5,545 bases of DNA from the NCBI GenBank assembly GCA_041675185.1, contig JBAYUH010000038.1, positions 1 to 5,545 on the forward strand. Reading direction: 5' to 3'. The stretch is from UBA1557 sp041675185 (GTDB lineage Bacteria > Patescibacteriota > Patescibacteriia > Magasanikbacterales > UBA922). Under the pieces are notes generated by a model. The model saw nothing but the letters and a program-made list of their open reading frames with translations. It was not told where the DNA came from and made no database searches. This document shows, piece by piece, positions 4,740 through 5,545 of this stretch. Positions within the stretch are counted from its first letter, which is position 1. Every line of letters starts with the position of its first letter. The position numbers and the translations under genes are program-made.

Positions 4740-4774
4740 TAGCTGGTTTTGCTGTCTCTGCTGAATTTGCTGGT
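4740..4774. repeat. Element C inverted arm (right)
   Basis: This is the 35-nt partner of 4319-4353. Its reverse complement carries TTCAGCAGAGACAGCA in the middle. Its outer base is the last base of the stop codon (4774-4776) of the upstream transferase-like gene. A small palindrome, AACTTT-TT-AAAGTT (4727-4740), overlaps its inner edge. Confidence 0.75.
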
Positions 4775-5424
4775 TACTTATCTTTTAATTTTTTTTTCAA
4801 TTCGTCAATATTATCCGTCCAAGAATCACCATCAAACCATTCTAGTCCTTTGAACTGTAATTTGTATATATCTGTCGGACGTTGGGCTGAACCTAGATAA
4901 ATATATTTCTTTTTATTTTCTTGTGAATAAATAATTGCTTTTAACATCATACTCATACCGAGGTTTGAATTGCTGTGTTCTAAATTGTAAAATGGATAAC
5001 TATAATGAATAATCTTGTTAGTTTCATGAACAATACAATATCCAATTTCTGTTTCATTTATTTTGTAAACAAATAATTTGTTGAAGTTCTGCTCTGTCGT
5101 CAAAATTTCTTTTATTTTGTTGGCAGAAAATACTTTTTCACCAAATTTTGTTTCATAAAAATCTTTGGCTAGTTTGCCAATAGACCAATGATAATCTAAC
5201 AAAGGCAAATTTTTTATTTCTAAGTTTAGATTTTCTAATTTACGCAAAATACGTCTGTTTTCTGAGGATAACTCAAATTGTGACAAATCAATTCGTAGAC
5301 TTCTAGTTTGATTCATCATCCCTTTTTTCATTCTAGTAAAAACATAGCCTTTGTTATAAAGAGTATTTATGTTTTTTGAAGAGAAATCTTGTATTGTGAG
5401 TTCGTTGAATTTTAGGTAAGACAT
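4774..5424 (-). CDS. Arginyl-tRNA--protein transferase (ATE) C-terminal-like / GNAT-fold transferase
   Basis: 216 residues, no signal peptide. The pattern resembles the C-terminal catalytic part of arginyl/leucyl-tRNA-protein transferases, which have a GNAT fold and move an amino acid from aminoacyl-tRNA to a protein N-terminus. Visible segments are YNKGYVFTRMKKG (23-35), SSENRRILRK (53-62), a central strand FVYKINETEIGYCIVHE, HYSYPFY (140-146), NLGMSMML (154-161), YIYLGS (174-179) and YKLQFKG (187-193). The cysteine-rich N-terminal domain of eukaryotic ATE is absent. This assignment is from motif memory and is moderate; a generic GNAT acyltransferase or a FemX-like aminoacyl transferase is the alternative. 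The start has a real Shine-Dalgarno (AGGA, 7 nt spacing), unusual in this window, lying inside the arm of element D. The stop codon touches element C, and the gene is first in the leftward series that includes the Mur ligase. Confidence 0.55.
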   Translation of the reverse strand: MSYLKFNELTIQDFSSKNINTLYNKGYVFTRMKKGMMNQTRSLRIDLSQFELSSENRRILRKLENLNLEIKNLPLLDYHWSIGKLAKDFYETKFGEKVFSANKIKEILTTEQNFNKLFVYKINETEIGYCIVHETNKIIHYSYPFYNLEHSNSNLGMSMMLKAIIYSQENKKKYIYLGSAQRPTDIYKLQFKGLEWFDGDSWTDNIDELKKKLKDK

Positions 5425-5428
5425 AAAA

Positions 5429-5523
5429 CAATCCTGATTTCCGGATAATACGGATGATACGGATATAATTAAAACGTTTTTATAAGTATCCGGAAAATCC
5501 GTATTATCCGTATATCCGAATTG
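5429..5523. repeat. Element D: ORF-less long inverted repeat upstream of the transferase-like gene
   Basis: Arms 5429-5466 and 5486-5523 are each 38 nt and match at 30 of 38 positions without gaps, with a perfect 13-nt core GGATAATACGGAT at 5443-5455. The 19-nt loop contains the palindrome AAAACGTTTT (5471-5480). Each arm repeats the word CGGATAATACGGAT in degenerate form. Arm length, repeated-word build and position 4 nt before a start codon match elements A-C, but there is no gene between the arms and the word is different. On RNA it would fold into a long interrupted hairpin. It is not a terminator, since no T-tract follows on either strand. Confidence 0.75.
5432..5435 (-). promoter_or_regulatory. 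Shine-Dalgarno of the transferase-like gene, inside a hairpin arm
   Basis: AGGA on the minus strand ends 7 nt before the ATG at 5424, supporting that start. It falls in the outermost part of element D's arm. In the folded RNA the surrounding AUCAGGAUUG would face CAAUUCGGAU with one mismatch and one G-U pair, so the hairpin could hide this site from the ribosome. Confidence 0.5.
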
Positions 5524-5545
5524 TTAATAAAGTGAAATCCACAAA

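Larger units (their letters stand above)
4319..4774 (-). mobile_element. Element C: intact four-helix-bundle gene between inverted arms
   Basis: A 456-bp unit: arm 4740-4774, a 14-nt AT-rich leader, the ORF 4725-4357, three bases, and arm 4353-4319. It occupies the junction between the transferase-like gene (its stop codon 4774-4776 shares one base with the arm) and the Mur ligase gene (start 11 nt beyond the other arm). Without it, those two genes would be about a dozen bases apart, like an ordinary operon junction. It shares the inner arm word GCAGATTCAGCT with element A. Transposition machinery and target duplications are not seen, so calling it mobile rests on repeated occurrence and layout. 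Confidence 0.6.

Noticed and set aside
2476..4774. Diversity-generating retroelement, because Avd shares the S23 four-helix-bundle fold
   Set aside because: There is no reverse transcriptase and no template/variable repeat pair in the window. The proteins come as inverted-repeat units instead.
2476..4774. True 23S rRNA intervening sequence
   Set aside because: No rRNA sequence flanks either unit; the neighbours are protein-coding genes.

Overview
This AT-rich window (roughly one third G+C by eye) looks like a chromosomal segment from a small-genome, uncultured bacterium. The best guess is Candidate Phyla Radiation/Patescibacteria. The reasons are short compact genes, almost no Shine-Dalgarno sequences, uniform TAA stops on the intact genes, a divergent Mur ligase beside small orphan enzymes, and S23-type four-helix-bundle genes scattered outside rRNA. 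This taxonomic guess is inference; there is no rRNA or marker gene in the window.

Layout from the right edge, following the minus strand that carries nearly everything: an ORF-less inverted repeat (element D, 5429-5523); an arginyltransferase-like/GNAT-fold gene (5424-4774); element C (4774-4319), a four-helix-bundle gene between inverted arms; an Mpl/MurC-type Mur ligase (4307-2916); element B (2932-2476), a second four-helix-bundle gene between inverted arms; and a NUDIX hydrolase (2476-1925). A terminator at 1899-1927 serves a convergent plus-strand gene for a 54-residue LysW-like zinc-ribbon protein (1700-1864). Upstream of that gene is a symmetrical, apparently bidirectional promoter. 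Leftward transcription from it would cross element A (1590-1416), a deleted remnant of the same four-helix-bundle unit, and enter a PLP-dependent fold-type-II enzyme gene (1409-510). After an extended -10 promoter, an unrecognised gene with a hydrophobic segment (353-1) runs off the left edge.

The most interesting content is the set of four inverted-repeat elements A-D. Arms are 35-39 nt and are built from short words repeated within the arm. The word differs from locus to locus (CAGCAGATTCAGC-like in A and C, TAAGCAGAATAAG in B, CGGATAATACGG in D), yet the two arms at each locus still match. Two elements enclose an intact four-helix-bundle ORF (about 70% identical to each other), one encloses only its first 25 or so codons, and one has no ORF. 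In all four, the downstream arm ends 0-11 nt before the start codon of a normal gene, and the elements sit in gene junctions without breaking a gene. The layout resembles the intervening sequences of some bacterial 23S rRNA genes, which encode the same protein family between pairing arms, but here it is placed between protein-coding genes. No transposase, reverse transcriptase, rRNA or CRISPR array is present.
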